Of a stretch of DNA of 64,000 nt, positions 11,716 through 22,862 are shown in pieces. Numbering within the stretch: position 1 is the first letter of the stretch; each line of letters opens with the position of its first letter. Source of the DNA: Macrosoma leucophasiata (Eukaryota; Arthropoda; Insecta; Lepidoptera; Hedylidae); contig JAWQUS010000017.1 in NCBI GenBank assembly GCA_036365455.1, forward strand, positions 5,642,001 through 5,706,000. Direction: 5' to 3'. The notes below the pieces were generated by a model. That model saw only the letters and a list, made by a program, of their open reading frames with translations, was not told the origin of the DNA and did no database searches. The translations under genes and the position numbers were made by a program.

Positions 11716-11911
11716 TTAAGCCTGGGTTGCACCACGATATTAATTTGACAAAGTTAAAGCTATTGTAACCACAGAACAGAAAAAACTATCTGTTCTGTGA
11801 TTGTAACATTTCACATCCTTTTCTAACTTTAACAAATTGCTTTAAGTAAGAGAAGGATGTGAAATGTTATATTAACTTTAACAAAAGTTATGGTGCAACC
11901 CAGGCTATATA
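11716..11911. mobile_element. Palindromic MITE (GCCTGGGTTGCACC termini)
   Basis: Starts GCCTGGGTTGCACCACGATA and ends with its inverse ...GGTGCAACCCAGGC. The interior is also self-complementary (AAGGATGTGAAATGTTA against TAACATTTCACATCCTT). It interrupts a family B copy. Related: 61314-61923 and a fragment at 40028-40090. Confidence 0.85.
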
Positions 11912-11937
11912 AATACGAGAAGTTGCGTTGTATCGTC

Positions 11938-12143
11938 GATGGCTTACACTCACAGCTCCACATTAGATATTATAAAAACCTGTGTTGTATATGTCGTTGA
12001 ACACATACAACACGTATCACAAACACTCAGACCTGAAACAAATATCTGTAGGCCATACAAATATTTGTTCCGGTGCGCGGATCATACCCGCGACCCTTCG
12101 AATCAAACGGTGGTTTCGCAACGCTGGACTAACCGGGTCGGCA
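11938..12143 (-). mobile_element. Family C SINE, inverted, nested in family B
   Basis: Minus-strand copy; A-box CCGGTTAGTCCAGCG, B-box CGGGTATGATCC (mutated). Part of the insertions that split the family B copy at 11638-12444. Confidence 0.84.
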
Positions 12144-12467
12144 TATATATAAAGTTGGTGGCGTTTTGTTTGATATAGGCATATTACAGTGCACGTGTAT
12201 AGTGAAATAGAATAACAGTGCGAAAACACGTCCTTTCGGATTGCCTCCAAAACTTCATTGTAAATGATCTGGTAAAGTAGCCATCGCTTTGCTCGAATTA
12301 CTGACTGTGACTGACGGACTGATAATTGACTGACTGAGTTGACTGACTGACTTTTACGCTGCATAATACGAATACGAAATATCGTTTTACTTGACACTGG
12401 CAATATGCGTAATAGCGATGTCATTATAAAAAACTTAAAAAAAAAACAGTACAAACAATACACATAC

Positions 12468-12603
12468 CCATAGGCTGGTGCCATGAGATGTTGAACATGA
12501 GTTCGTGGTCGGAGCCCTTCAGTGGCAGCGGGTAGACCGCCAGCCCCAGGGGAAGTCCAGCGTGCTGCACCGGGTACAAGTCCGGTGGTTCACCATTTGT
12601 GTC
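12468..12603 (-). CDS. Gene 1 exon 2: possible fibronectin-III start
   Basis: Acceptor TTTTCCAG, donor ATGG|GTATGT, 136 nt, GC-rich against AT-rich surroundings. In phase 0 it encodes DTNGEPPDLYPVQHAGLPLG then LAVYPLPLKGSDHELMFNIS and WHQPM(G). The pattern L-x-V-x-P-L ... F-N-I-S-W-x-x-P resembles strands A-B of a fibronectin type III domain and has an N-glycosylation site (NIS). Linking it to the 28177-28512 exon is inference from strand, phase and extracellular character. Further exons should lie left of the window. A family B retroposon ends 12 nt inside the following intron. Confidence 0.62.
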
Positions 12604-12654
12604 CTGGAAAAATAGCCTTTAATTATAGCTCGATATCGATAGTTGGGTGTGAAT

Positions 12655-12745
12655 TTTGGTAGTTCAATTGGTAGAGTGACTGAACTAGTGATTCCAGTGG
12701 TCGCAACTTGCGGGTTCAAATCCCACCTGAAGTAAAATATTCCGT
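12655..12745 (+). mobile_element. Old tRNA-like SINE head beside gene 1 exon 2
   Basis: GGTAGTTCAATTGGTAGAGT ... CGGGTTCAAATCCCACCTGA resembles a tRNA 5' half and T-arm, followed by AAGTAAAATATTCC. The spacer between the boxes does not fold as a tRNA body; a family E relative rather than a tRNA gene. Confidence 0.6.
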
Positions 12746-13089
12746 TTAACATTTTTTCAAAAAACTTCGTTATCTATGTACGAATTTATTTATTAAAACA
12801 ATTTAATTTGTTTTATCTTTTGAAACACAAAATATAATGATTGGGATACGTAAAAATATTTTTGCTCTACATATAAATAATTTGTTTGTATTATTAATGA
12901 ACATTTTTGCAACAAAACTCTGCTAAAAGTGTGTCAAAGTCCATATCAAGATTGTTGACTTTGATATTATATACAAAAATGATCTTGTTAAATAGCAAAA
13001 ATATTCCAAAATTATTTTCAATGACAGTTCCTGAACGAGTTTAAATATGCTGAACGAGCATTTTCAGTTGTTCCGAATAACGTAACTCA

Positions 13090-13382
13090 CGTAATTTCAC
13101 GCCTGTAATCCCCGAAGGGGAAGGCAGAGGTAAATGTATGCCTGCAAGCATACATGCAAACACCCACGATTAGCCGGTTACGTTTTGGCCCATAACTAGT
13201 GGCGAGCCTTTTGAAATTCACAGGTACATTACCAAACTCCGAAGTACTGGAAAACTTCCAGAAAATGGAAAAAATCCAAATAAAAGATTTCACTTCCTTA
13301 TCTCTAATAGTCCCCGACTTGGGAATGGAACCCAGGACCCCAGAGTAGTAGTAGTGGCCTATTACCACTAGGCTACTCAGTT
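13090..13382 (-). mobile_element. Family D SINE, inverted
   Basis: Minus-strand copy; 3' end CACGCCTGTAATCCCCGAAG, B-box region GGGTTCCATTCCC mutated, in the proposed first intron of gene 1. Confidence 0.84.
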
Positions 13383-13409
13383 TCCGGCCTTGAGTTTTTA
13401 TTAAATAAC

Positions 13410-13668
13410 TAGCTGATCCGGCAAACTTCGTATTGCCTCAGAATAAAATAATGTGTCAAAGGTTTGATAGATACGGAATATTTGTATGGGAAAATAAAAC
13501 TGTGGTTTTTACTGTTTCCATTCAATTTCTTCACACTTTCTTACCTTTTATTCCACTTGGACTTGGACTTCCAAAAATCATTCAAAACCAAAATTAGCCA
13601 AATCGGTCCAGCCGTTCTCGAGGTTTAGCGAGACTAACGAACAGCAATAGATTTTTATTTAAATAGAT
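13410..13668 (-). mobile_element. Helitron-like element, CAGCTAGT end type 2
   Basis: Plus reading ACTAGCTGATCCGGCAAACT ... CAATAGATTTTTATTTAAAT; minus reading gives a CCGGATCAGCTAGT terminus. Related pieces: 21713-21895, 22160-22462, 24920-25103, 25440-25461, 40331-40700, 63830-63862. Confidence 0.72.
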
Positions 13669-13929
13669 GTATGGACAGAATGTAATAAAATGTGTTATGC
13701 TGATAACATAGTATTATGTAGTACCTAATACATTTTTTTTATCGTATCATTGAGATTTCTCGACCCGTGGCAAGAAACGGTGTTAATTGAACCTAGTAGG
13801 TACAAGGCTTAAAACCGGGCAAGTGCGAGTCGGATTCTCAGTCACAGGGTGCCGTAAAGTTGAAAGATTTCTATTGGTACTTACTATCTTACATACCTAC
13901 CATATACTTCTCATAGTTTGGCTGTAATC

Positions 13930-15350
13930 TGTACGTCTTTACGTATAGTAGCTTTTAGGATATACAACATGTAACGGGAATAATGCCCACTATCAAACAC
14001 CCCTATTAGAAAATCGAGTTAGAATCATAATACATGTACTGAAATTACATGTTTATGTATTAAATATTTTTTATTTAAGAAGTAAGTTGTCCTCAATTTG
14101 TAAGAACAGTATGCACACCCTATGCATTCTTACTCCAACGCTACCTACGGCCGTACATAAAACACAAACTTACTTCGCAATGTGATGTGGCGTAACCTGC
14201 GTACCCTTATTTAAGTTTGTTTGAGTTTCTTAAATAAATTATTATATAAAATAAAGTACATGTCTCAACGAGTTCTAATAAACTCGTTGAGACTAACATA
14301 TTATTATGGATAGACGTTAGTCTCATTTTCGTTTGTATTCACTGTTCACCTAATGGGTGACCGTAATTTCCTTGATTGCAATTAATTTTGGGACAGCGTT
14401 ATAATTCTGTGTTTGGGACAAAATGTTACCTGTATTAAAAATGTCTGAAATCGATTCGGTTATCGATTCTGAACAAACTGTTTTCGGGTTGTACATTTAA
14501 TCCTGTTACACGTTGTATAGAGCTAAAATTAGTTTTATTGAACTCTGAAAAAGTTCGTTATTAAAAAATTTAAATACCGACATCCTGCGATGATCCTTCA
14601 AGTCCCAAGACCACAAATATCACTTTCTTGTAATTTCTCCCTCTGTATTGTAGTCATGACTTACCCTTCTGTAGGTAAACTACAGTCTTTTATTTAAAAT
14701 TCTAATAATAGGTATTAAAATACATAACAAATATTTTTTTTCACATTTTTCTGATAACTGTCATGACTAGGCTTGTCACCCGTTTTCGGTTTATCGTTGA
14801 TTTCTGGGACACCCTGTATATATCTGTATATATCTGAACAAATGGCTGTGACAAACAGACGCACGATTGATCTAATACCAGGTTACGTTTCGTCGTAACA
14901 AATCGTTGATCACGAAGCCGGCCCTAAGTAGATTCCTACAATTCGGTTCAGTTACGTCACTAATTATATGGTAAGCTATCATAATAATATTGACAATGTG
15001 ATATGTCGGTAACCTTGGAATACTATGGACGTACGGAGCGGTAAAAATCAATCAAACGCACAAAGAAAATACTTAATCGAATCATTTGGAAATGTTCGGA
15101 ACACGTTCCTTGACAAATCAACACACAAATACTCGAACGGATGAGATTGAGTAAATAATATATCTCATTTTGTTGACTCATAGATAACGTTGAGCATAAT
15201 GGAAAATTGTTTTGATAACAAATTGTGTACGAAATGTACGACCTGACTCTGCAAATCTTTTTTGGAATGTTCAAGAATCATTTGATTCTAAAAATCGGCT
15301 AATTGCAAGTTGGTATCGCGTTCAAAGTGCTCTGTATAAATTGGGAATTT
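13930..15350. other. No gene recognised
   Basis: AT-rich, inside the proposed gene 1 intron. A short inverted pair CTCAACGAGTTCTAATAAACTC-type (14270-14300) and a GGACACCCTGTATATATCTG piece are the only structures seen. Confidence 0.55.
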
Positions 15351-15357
15351 CATTTTA

Positions 15358-15480
15358 GGGGTGCCGTACCTAAAAGGTAAAAACGGACCCTATTACTAAG
15401 CCCCGCTATGTCTCATGAACCGTGATATCTAGAAAGCTGAAATTTTCACAAATATGTATTTTCGTTGCCTCTGTAACAAC
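15358..15480. mobile_element. Fragment of the GGTACGGAACCCT element
   Basis: GGGTGCCGTACCTAAAAGGT, GCCCCGCTATGTCTCATGAA, GCTGAAATTTTCACAAATAT: end region of the element in inverse order. Confidence 0.6.
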
Positions 15481-15529
15481 AAATATAAAATATAAAAAAA
15501 GACGTGTGGCACTCGGGGACTGCCGCGGT

Positions 15530-16001
15530 AAAGCTATTGCATAGCAATTTGTATCAAGTTATGCAATTATAATTATTTATTGATTTTATTTATGCAGTAT
15601 TTCTTTTTTTCTTTGATATTAATTCAAGTTACACTTTTTAAGCGTCGTGACCGATTAGAAAACATTTTTTTTTCTTTTAGTAAATAAATAAAAAGTTAAT
15701 ATTGTTTGAAATATTTTTATTATTTTACAATATATATAAACAGTTGTTATTTATTCGTCCGATTTCGGAGGAGCTCGTCTCGATTCGTGCGAGCTTCGTA
15801 GAGTCGTACAATACGTCTAGTAGCATGCACACAAACACCGTGTCGAAGACTGCCGAAAAGAAACGACGTTAGACAATGCACGGCCTTCAAGCCACACCCC
15901 CGTGCCCGTCGGAGTGGGGAGCGTGAGGTTTTTTCGTTACGGAATTTCTGGATTCGGTCCCCGCGCTCAAGGCCCTCGATAGAAGCTATGCAATAGCTTA
16001 A
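15530..16001. mobile_element. Element with TAAAGCTATTGCATAGC inverted ends
   Basis: Left TAAAGCTATTGCATAGC, right GCTATGCAATAGCTTA. GC-rich right portion (CACCGTGTCGAAGACTGCCG, CCCCGTGCCCGTCGGAGTGG). No ORF. Looks like a non-autonomous TIR element; class unknown. Confidence 0.6.
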
Positions 16002-16021
16002 AAAATGAAAATATTAATGGG

Positions 16022-16452
16022 TTAGGATCCCACTGAGGCAGTTATTAAATATTTTTAATTTAGGAATTATATTTTTTCCGTTTTTATTTGGCTCCCGTAT
16101 ATCATAAAAATGAGAAAAAAATAGCTTTAATTTGATATATAAATAATACATACATGCACGTTATGGACGTAAAAAAAATACCGGGGCGGAACAAAAATAT
16201 ATAGAGGCGGCCAAGTGCGCAACGGCAGCCGTGATTTTTTAGAGTCTTTATACATATTGCCGTTAAGTGGACGATATTTTATTGAAAAACAAGTAAAAAA
16301 ATCTTTACCAAAAAAATAAATATAAAAAAATACTTGCAACCATTTTTTGATAGGCAACCTACATTATAAATATCTCTAGATTATAAATATGCGTCAAAAA
16401 TAGGTTTGCAGCAAATCTGGATGAACGAAACGATTCTGTAGTGGGATCCTAA
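16022..16452. mobile_element. MITE with TTAGGATCCCACT termini
   Basis: Ends TTAGGATCCCACT ... AGTGGGATCCTAA. Interior has CGTGATTTTTTAGAG, ACATATTGCCGTTAAGTGGA and GATAGGCAACCTACATTA. Second copy at 26872-27345. Confidence 0.8.
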
Positions 16453-16902
16453 ATTATAAGGCAAACGTGCTCTAAACGTGTTTTTTTCGAATTTTTGCTC
16501 AACATAAACGGTAGCAGGCAGATGCTTAAAATTTTCACAGCCGTGTGTCGTCAGTAATTCAAATAGTATTGCAGGCGTAATTGTGCCGAACTTCCGTCGC
16601 GTAGCTTCGGCATAGTATGTTTACACACTAAACGTTATGTCTTTCGCACACTATAGGTACTTATGTGACGTTTGTCAACCATTTTAATCAAATTTTGACC
16701 AATGCCGCACTATCAGTGCGTACGTATGCAATGAGAAAAAACGAGATGCTCCAACAGAGATAATGCTATACGAATTCGAAATTATAGATTGTCTCTATTA
16801 TCTTTCTTTAGATTGATGTAGGTAGGTACTGCAAATAGCTGACCCTGCAAGCTGAAAAAAAATATATATCTAACTAGACATAAAAAGTTTTTTATTAACT
16901 AA

Positions 16903-17082
16903 CTAGCTGTTTCCCGCGGCTTTGCCCGCGTGGATGTAGTTTTATAATCCTGAAATTTTCTTTGCTATAAACCTCACGGAGTCCGAGACCTTTCCAACGA
17001 ATGCAAAACCGTGGAAATCGGTTGGTGCGTTCTGGAGTTATAGCGTCAGGAAGGAAAACCCGACTTATTTTTATATTATAGA
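16903..17082 (-). mobile_element. Helitron-like non-autonomous element, inverted
   Basis: Minus-strand copy of the 7788-7987 family: CTAGCTGTTTCCCGCGGC (plus reading) at the 3' end and TTTTTATATTATAGA at the 5' end. Confidence 0.8.
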
Positions 17083-17229
17083 TGATATGAACCATACCCC
17101 TTAAAACATGTGTTTAAAGAATTCATTACTTTTTGGGGTTCCATAGTCTACAAGGAACTCTTCTAGTTTCGCCATATCCGTCCGTCCGTCTGTCTGCCCG
17201 CAACTTAGGTGACTTAGCTCAGAGAGAAC

Positions 17230-17518
17230 TTTTTTTTTTTTTTTTTGTAATAAAAGTGGCAAACAAGCATGCAGTTCACATTGATGTTAAGTGATGACTG
17301 CAGCCTATAGACAACCACACAATGACCAGAGGTCAAAATGCAGATGCGCTGCCACTCCTGAGACATTAGGTGTTATGCCTCTGTGCCGGAAATTACAGGG
17401 CCGTACGTTACCACCTGACCGGAACACGATAGTGCTGAACACTACCATTTAGCGGCAAGTATATTAGGTAATGCGGTGGTGCCCACGCCCGCGAGCTCCG
17501 TCACTGGAGCTCTACCAA
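17230..17518 (-). mobile_element. Family A LINE 3' end, inverted
   Basis: Full-length minus-strand copy with the tail as a poly-T run at 17231-17246 and the head at ~17515 (GTTGGTAGAGCTCCAGTGAC). Confidence 0.85.
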
Positions 17519-18339
17519 CAGAACTTGGCATAAATATTCACAACATATAAATCACGCAGGCATAGTGGCGAAATGAAATCTTAAAAGAAAACGTTTTTTT
17601 CAGCGCATCTCTAGATATACGTAGTTTACGTAGTGATTTTTTTGTTCGTGCACACCATTGTGTCGTGTATCATTGAATAGGTCTTTGAAAAATATTGTGG
17701 GTTTGGGAAATCATTTCTCAATTAAGGGAACCATTTGTAAAATGTAAAAAGTTTGTATGAAAAAAATTTTTTAATAATAATAGCACCTATTTAAAAAACT
17801 CTGATGGCGGCACGTTGCCGAGTCAGATAGTATCAAATTAAATGTGGGATATTCGAACATATTTTGTTTATAACATTGACATAAATGGAAGATATCAAAG
17901 AAATTTTACCGGTGATCGGTATCCTCCGACACTATTTAGAATTTTTAAAAACAAAGCTGAAAATAGTTCAGTACTAACTAATAGATAACAGAAAAACAAG
18001 AAGTTTAATTTATGTGAGGTAATAATGAAAATTCTCTTAATTGTACGAGACCTTGTACAGGCGAGTCCGACTCGCACTTAAACAATTTTTTTTTAGGATT
18101 GAACAAACACGATGATGTTTAATTATTTTAATTTGATGTTTAAAAAACGATCTTACAAAGCGAATGACTGGGAACCTTTTGTTATTCAAGTCTAAGTGTT
18201 ATATTTTTTCCTCCAAGTTAATTAAAATTAAATTCCTCTCACCTAAGTAACTACATAGCCATAAGCACACATATTGAAATCGACAAAAAGGAAGAGAACA
18301 ATGCGTTGAAAGATATGATCAATCATTTTAAATAATTTG

Positions 18340-18595
18340 CAATACTCAACGGTGGTGGTTTCCGCGGTTGTTCTGCCCAGAATCTTGCTAATCGTGGACC
18401 GAGCTTTCCTAAGGTGTTCCCTCGGTGCTGCAATATGGGGTTATTCAAAAATGGCATCAACAGAGTCCTTCAGGACTGGCAGGGCGTTGGCAACTCCCCT
18501 TGTGTTGCAAATGTTCATAGGTGAGGTGACCACTTTCCATCAGGAGGCCCGTTTGCTTGTCTGTAAACCTTTACACATACAAAGTTACTCATATA
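18340..18595 (+). repeat. Lepidopteran dispersed retroposon (CTTGTGTTGCAAATG type)
   Basis: GGCAGGGCGTTGGCAACTCC, CTTGTGTTGCAAATGTTCAT, ACTTTCCATCAGGAGGCCCG, GCTTGTCTGTAAACC. From memory a widespread 3' repeat in moths. The short open frame over it is incidental. Confidence 0.6.
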
Positions 18596-18599
18596 TTTA

Positions 18600-18845
18600 T
18601 TGACGATCGAGCTTAAGCAACGGAGTTCAAGGCCGAAGAACACTGCATTACCTAATCTGCTAACCGCTAAATGGTAGCATTTAGCACTATCGTATTTCGG
18701 TCATATAGATAAATACGGCCTCATTTTCCGGCACAACGACATACCTAACGGTTTTGGCCTTAAGAGTAGCAACATCTTCAGTTGTGATGCAGACGTAAAT
18801 AGGTACTACATTGTTACTCACCACCAACGTGAACTGTATGCTTTT
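18600..18845 (+). mobile_element. Family A, old degenerate copy
   Basis: Recognisable landmarks in order: ACGGAGTTC, TACCTAATCTGC, AATGGTAGCATTTAGCACTA, GGCACAACGACATA, CCACCAACGTGAACTGTATG. More diverged than neighbouring copies. Confidence 0.65.
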
Positions 18846-19345
18846 TTATCTAATGAAGGTGGCAAACAAGCATGCAGTTCACATTGATGTTAAGTGTTGA
18901 CTTCGGCCTAGAGACACTCACACAAAGACCAAAGGTCAAAATGCAGATGCGTACGCATTGCCACACCTGAGACCTTAGTAGTTATGTCTCTGTGATAGTT
19001 ATTACGGGCCATACAAGACCAAGACTGACCTACCATGACCAGGTCGAGTTCTGTCTGATGGTGGGATCAAAAGTCTTAGGGATCGGCGTGCGTATATGAA
19101 GAGAATGATGAAGGTAGATGAGTCACGGGAAGTATGTCAGGACCGGAATATCTGGCGCTTTACACTCTCTGCCTACCCCTTTAGGGACCTGGCGTGAAGA
19201 TACATACATACATACAATACCATCTAACCGGAACACGATAATGCCGAACACTACCATTTGGCGGCAGGTAAATTAGGTAATACGGTGGTGCCGGTTTTAG
19301 GTAAATTAGGTAATACGCCCTCGAGCTCGAGCACTGGAACTCTAC
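18846..19345 (-). mobile_element. Family A inverted copy split by a LINE-tail fragment
   Basis: Minus-strand copy whose 3' part (18846-19015) and 5' part (19213-19345) are separated by 19016-19212. The seven-base CATACAA occurs at both junctions and may be the target duplication. Confidence 0.75.
19016..19212 (+). mobile_element. Retroelement 3' fragment inserted in family A
   Basis: Starts AGACCAAGACTGACC, contains ATGAAGAGAATGATGAAGG and CTCTCTGCCTACCCC...GCGTGAAGATACATACATA. Related fragments lie at 46000-46160 and 8105-8195. The translated CQDRNIWRF...SAYP end is typical of LINE C-termini in moths; the clade is not certain. Confidence 0.65.
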
Positions 19346-20182
19346 CACCAGTAACAAAAAAAATCTTGTTTGCTACTTAATGACATAAATGAAATGTGAA
19401 ATAAATGACGATTAACCGGTTCACAGTCTCACAGCTCACATAAATGTAAGCTGCTATGGGACTGTGCACCAGTTAATTCTAGGATTTTAGATAACTCACA
19501 TAATATGGTCTCGGCCGGTGCATACCAAAGTCTGGCCGCAACCTGCTGAAATCTGGCACACACACACTGCATTCCCATAACACTAACAACACAACACACA
19601 CACCAACACGACACATTTCATTTCTACAAATCATGCATACACTGGCACGTTCACTGAAAACGAACATCGATTAGTAGGTACGGAGCCACCGATCACTATA
19701 CTTATCCCGAACTATTCGAAGTATAAACAAACTCTGCTAAATTCACACAATCTCGTAACTAGTTCACATGACATTGATTGAATGTGAAAAAAACATTCGA
19801 CCGAGTACACTATTGTTTGTACGATTAAGAATATGTTTTTTCAAGTGGGTAAAGGTATGGTATATCTTGCAGCGATTAGATAGGATGCTTTGTCATATGA
19901 GAATTGATTTGTGATTGGTGGATGAAATCGTATATATTTTTAGTTACGCAGTGTTTTCTTTATCAATTTCATTGCGGTCGGCTTCGCTAGTCACGCATGA
20001 GAACCATCGGGTCAGTGAGGTGTGACTGTGAATGTCAAGCCCTTTTATAGGGTTTTTTAGGTCTTATTTTAAAAGTGCCAAGCAAACATACAAGTCATGT
20101 TAAATGTGTATAATTAGCTGTTCTCGCTTTGTTACTATTGTATACGCACAATTTCTGTGTTAATTTTTAGAATAGGAATTTT

Positions 20183-20455
20183 TTTTTTTAATTGCAGTGG
20201 TCCATTGTCCTTTTTCCTGGGTTCAATCCCCGGATCGCAACTATTCCATCCTTTATCTTTGATGTTTTTTTTTGGGTTCTGGTAATTTTTTGGAAGTTTC
20301 CCAGTACCACTCACACTCGGAGTTTGATTATGCGTCCGGAGATGGCAATATGTACGCCACCTATTAGTCGTTGGTGTTTGCATGAACGCTTGAATGCATA
20401 CATCTACATCTGTCTATCCTTTCGAAAGAAACAGACGTGAAGATACGTTTACGTA
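20183..20455 (+). mobile_element. Family D SINE, 5' part diverged
   Basis: GGGTTCAATCCCCGGATCGC B-box, GGTAATTTTTTGGAAGTTTC, GTTTGCATGAACGCTTGAAT; the tRNA-like head is degraded. Confidence 0.75.
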
Positions 20456-21179
20456 GGGGCAGCTAGTTTCCCTATAGATTATAGGCAATTCTATAAGAAG
20501 TCTATGATATGAATACTTGAGCTGCAGTAAAATATGACAATTGATTTAATATTGTTCGTAGACGATATCGTCCACGCGTAGCTCAATCTACTATCTACAT
20601 AAAATTCATAAATATCAGGAGTGTAAGTGTCAGTTATAGTTTATAAAAAAACTCCATAGGTTTGAACATTTACACTTAATTATACATATAGAAAAAATAT
20701 ATATCAAATTGAACTGTCCGTTATTTATATTCTTCTAAATTCCAACAGACTAACATGAAGGAAGCCGATGAAAGATTCCAATAAATACGAAGCTTTGATT
20801 GAAGTTTTTATAATGTACATAAATTAAAACATCTAAAATGTATATGTAGCCATAATGTCTTCATCTTTTAAAGCTTTTTAATCGATTAATTTCCCGGAAG
20901 TAAATTGAATCCGGTTCTTTTTATACATATGATTATTAGTTTCCTTTATAGGTTTATCGTGGTATATTTAGCTGATCATTCTCGTTTGCAAAATTTTATG
21001 ATACCTATCTTCAAGGATTATTCAATTCAATTATTTTATTTTCAGACCATTTGATCCATAATTAATATAAATACACAATAAATCTTAGAATTAAAAAAAA
21101 ATCATTAAATAAAAAACATAATAAAACATGAAATTACAATTATAAATATAATAAGTAAAGAATTTCAAGTACCTATTTA

Positions 21180-21475
21180 ATAACTAGAGCAGACTATTGA
21201 GCTACAGTTTTTGTGTGGGGTCTTAACATAGTAAGCCAGCTCCTTGTTATGGCTCCGGTACATTTATTCTCTGCAACAACGGTCAGAAGATCATTGGAGC
21301 TCCCCGGACCCGGCGCATCAAGGATGCAATTCTATTTCGCATTATGGCATAAAAGTCAACAACATGAGCGTCCGCAAACATCCCTGATGCACTACAAATC
21401 GCGGAAGCCCCAATAGAACCCTGAAGCCATTGTTGTACTGAATTCGAAGGGCGTTGTAAGCCCGCTGCGTATAAT
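21180..21475 (-). pseudogene. LINE ORF2 C-terminal fragment
   Basis: Minus-strand reading across frame breaks gives LRIQYNNGFRVLLGLPRF, then in another frame ASGMFADAHVVDFYAIMR and NRIASLMRRVRG. This matches the C-terminal YNNAFR.LLGLPR region common in lepidopteran jockey/CR1-type LINEs (family recall, not searched). Confidence 0.75.
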
Positions 21476-21712
21476 ATAATTATATACTCATTGAAAATAT
21501 TTACTAGTGTTGTTGGTCCATCATTTTACGTACAGTAACCGAACTCGCCGCTTATTCCAAATCGAATATATATAATCGAATATAGCTTTCATTATGACCG
21601 TGTAAGGTACCCATCTGATCGAGCGACCACTTCCCTGTTCTTCTCTATTAAAGCTTTTACATTTCAGATTTCATTACCCATTTGTGAAAAGGTTTTATTA
21701 AAGACTAGCTGA

Positions 21713-21895
21713 CCCGGCCAACTTCGTATTGCCTCACAATGAAATAATGTGTCAAAGGTTTGATAGATATCTGTATGGGAAAATAAAATCATGGTTTTTG
21801 CTGTTTTCCTTCAATTTCTTCATATTTTCTTCCTTCTCTGGACTTCCAAAAATAGGAGACTAACGAACAGCAATTGATTTTTATATTATATACTA
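21713..21895 (-). mobile_element. Helitron-like element, type 2, partial
   Basis: ACTAGCTGACCCGGCCAACT, GTGTCAAAGGTTTGATAGA, ACTAACGAACAGCAATTGAT. A second terminus (ACTAGCAGACCCGACAGACT) follows immediately at 21892. Confidence 0.7.
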
Positions 21896-21954
21896 GCAGA
21901 CCCGACAGACTTCGTCCTTGTTTTTTTTATATTATTTCGCATTAACACATGCTT

Positions 21955-22222
21955 GTGAAATTTATTTTATTTTTAAAGAAAAATGGAAAGAAAAATTTGA
22001 CTTCAGGCGAGGCTCGAACTCGCGACCTACTGGGAATCTAGTCCAGCCGCTCTTCCAATTGAGCTACTGAAGCCCTGCCCGATTTGTCGAATCTTTCCTT
22101 CACATCTATTGCATTGCTTTATGGTAGCAGCAGCGCCATCTATTACCAACTATGCTAGTTAGGCAACCGATATAATAGACTTTTCAGTTTATTGAATATC
22201 GTAAAGAAGTCGCTTTTACCCT
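21955..22222 (-). mobile_element. Family E tRNA-derived SINE, long form
   Basis: Tail AAAGAAAAATGGAAAG, B-box GGCTCGAACTCGCG, A-box TTCCAATTGAGCTACTGAAG, then GCGCCATCTATTACCAACTA ... GTCGCTTTTACCCTTA, shared with the copy at 63380. Confidence 0.82.
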
Positions 22223-22462
22223 TAAGACTTCGTCCTGTCAAACAGATTTTATTTATTTTGGTTTTGAATGAGTTTCGGAAGTCCAGGGAAGGTTTAAAGG
22301 GTAAGAAAATATGAATACATTGAAGGGAAATAGTATAAAACCACAATTTTATTTGCCCAAACAAATAGTCCATATCAAACAAATAGTCTATATCAAACCT
22401 TTGACACATTATTTCATTCTCAGGCAATACAAAGTTTGCCGGGTCACCTAGTCTGTACATAA
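22160..22462 (+). mobile_element. Helitron-like element, type 2, plus copy
   Basis: Interior CATATCAAACCTTTGACACA, GGCAATACAAAGTTTGCCGG and terminus GTCACCTAGT (mutated CAGCTAGT). Overlaps the end of a family E SINE. Confidence 0.6.
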
Positions 22463-22691
22463 GTATAATTAATCTATACATTAACAAACTGTGTTATGTT
22501 ATCATACCTCTTGGTTTTTTTTTTGTACTTAGTGTACACCTCTTGGTTTTTTTGGTTTAAGTAGCATACAGACATGTGCGATGGGTCGCCACGTCCCAAC
22601 GCTACGAATAACACAATAACCAAACACAACGTGGCCACTCTTACTACTTACCTAATCTATCTGCCACTAAATGGTTCAGCGCTATCGTGTT

Positions 22692-22862
22692 CCGGACGGG
22701 AATATGTAATAATACTACGTATAGAATGGACACTTCGACGTCCCGCCCGATTTCCCCGCCTCACCCAACCTCCTCTTATGGGCGACGTTTGGTATTCTCT
22801 ACGTGCTACGCACACAGGTGCACGTGTAAATACACGTCATTGAGTGATGTCTGTGTAATATA
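22692..22862 (+). repeat. CpG-rich dispersed repeat (TACGTATAGAATGGAC family)
   Basis: TACTACGTATAGAATGGACA, CTTCGACGTCCCGCCCGATT, TTCCCCGCCTCACCCAACCT, ACACAGGTGCACGTGTAAAT. Copies at 54345-54565 and 56125-56455. In this copy it continues after the hAT-like insertion at 23887-23946 (AGCGTTTGTATGGAATTTTG). Confidence 0.8.

Larger units (their letters stand above)
11638..12444 (+). mobile_element. Family B retroposon, interrupted by two insertions
   Basis: 5' part 11638-11715 and 3' part ~12146-12444 belong to one copy, shown by the shared 12-bp target duplication AACAGTACAAAC at 11626-11637 and 12445-12456. The gap holds a palindromic MITE (11716-11911) and a tRNA-derived SINE (11938-12143). 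It lies in the intron directly after gene 1 exon 2, antisense to the gene. Confidence 0.88.
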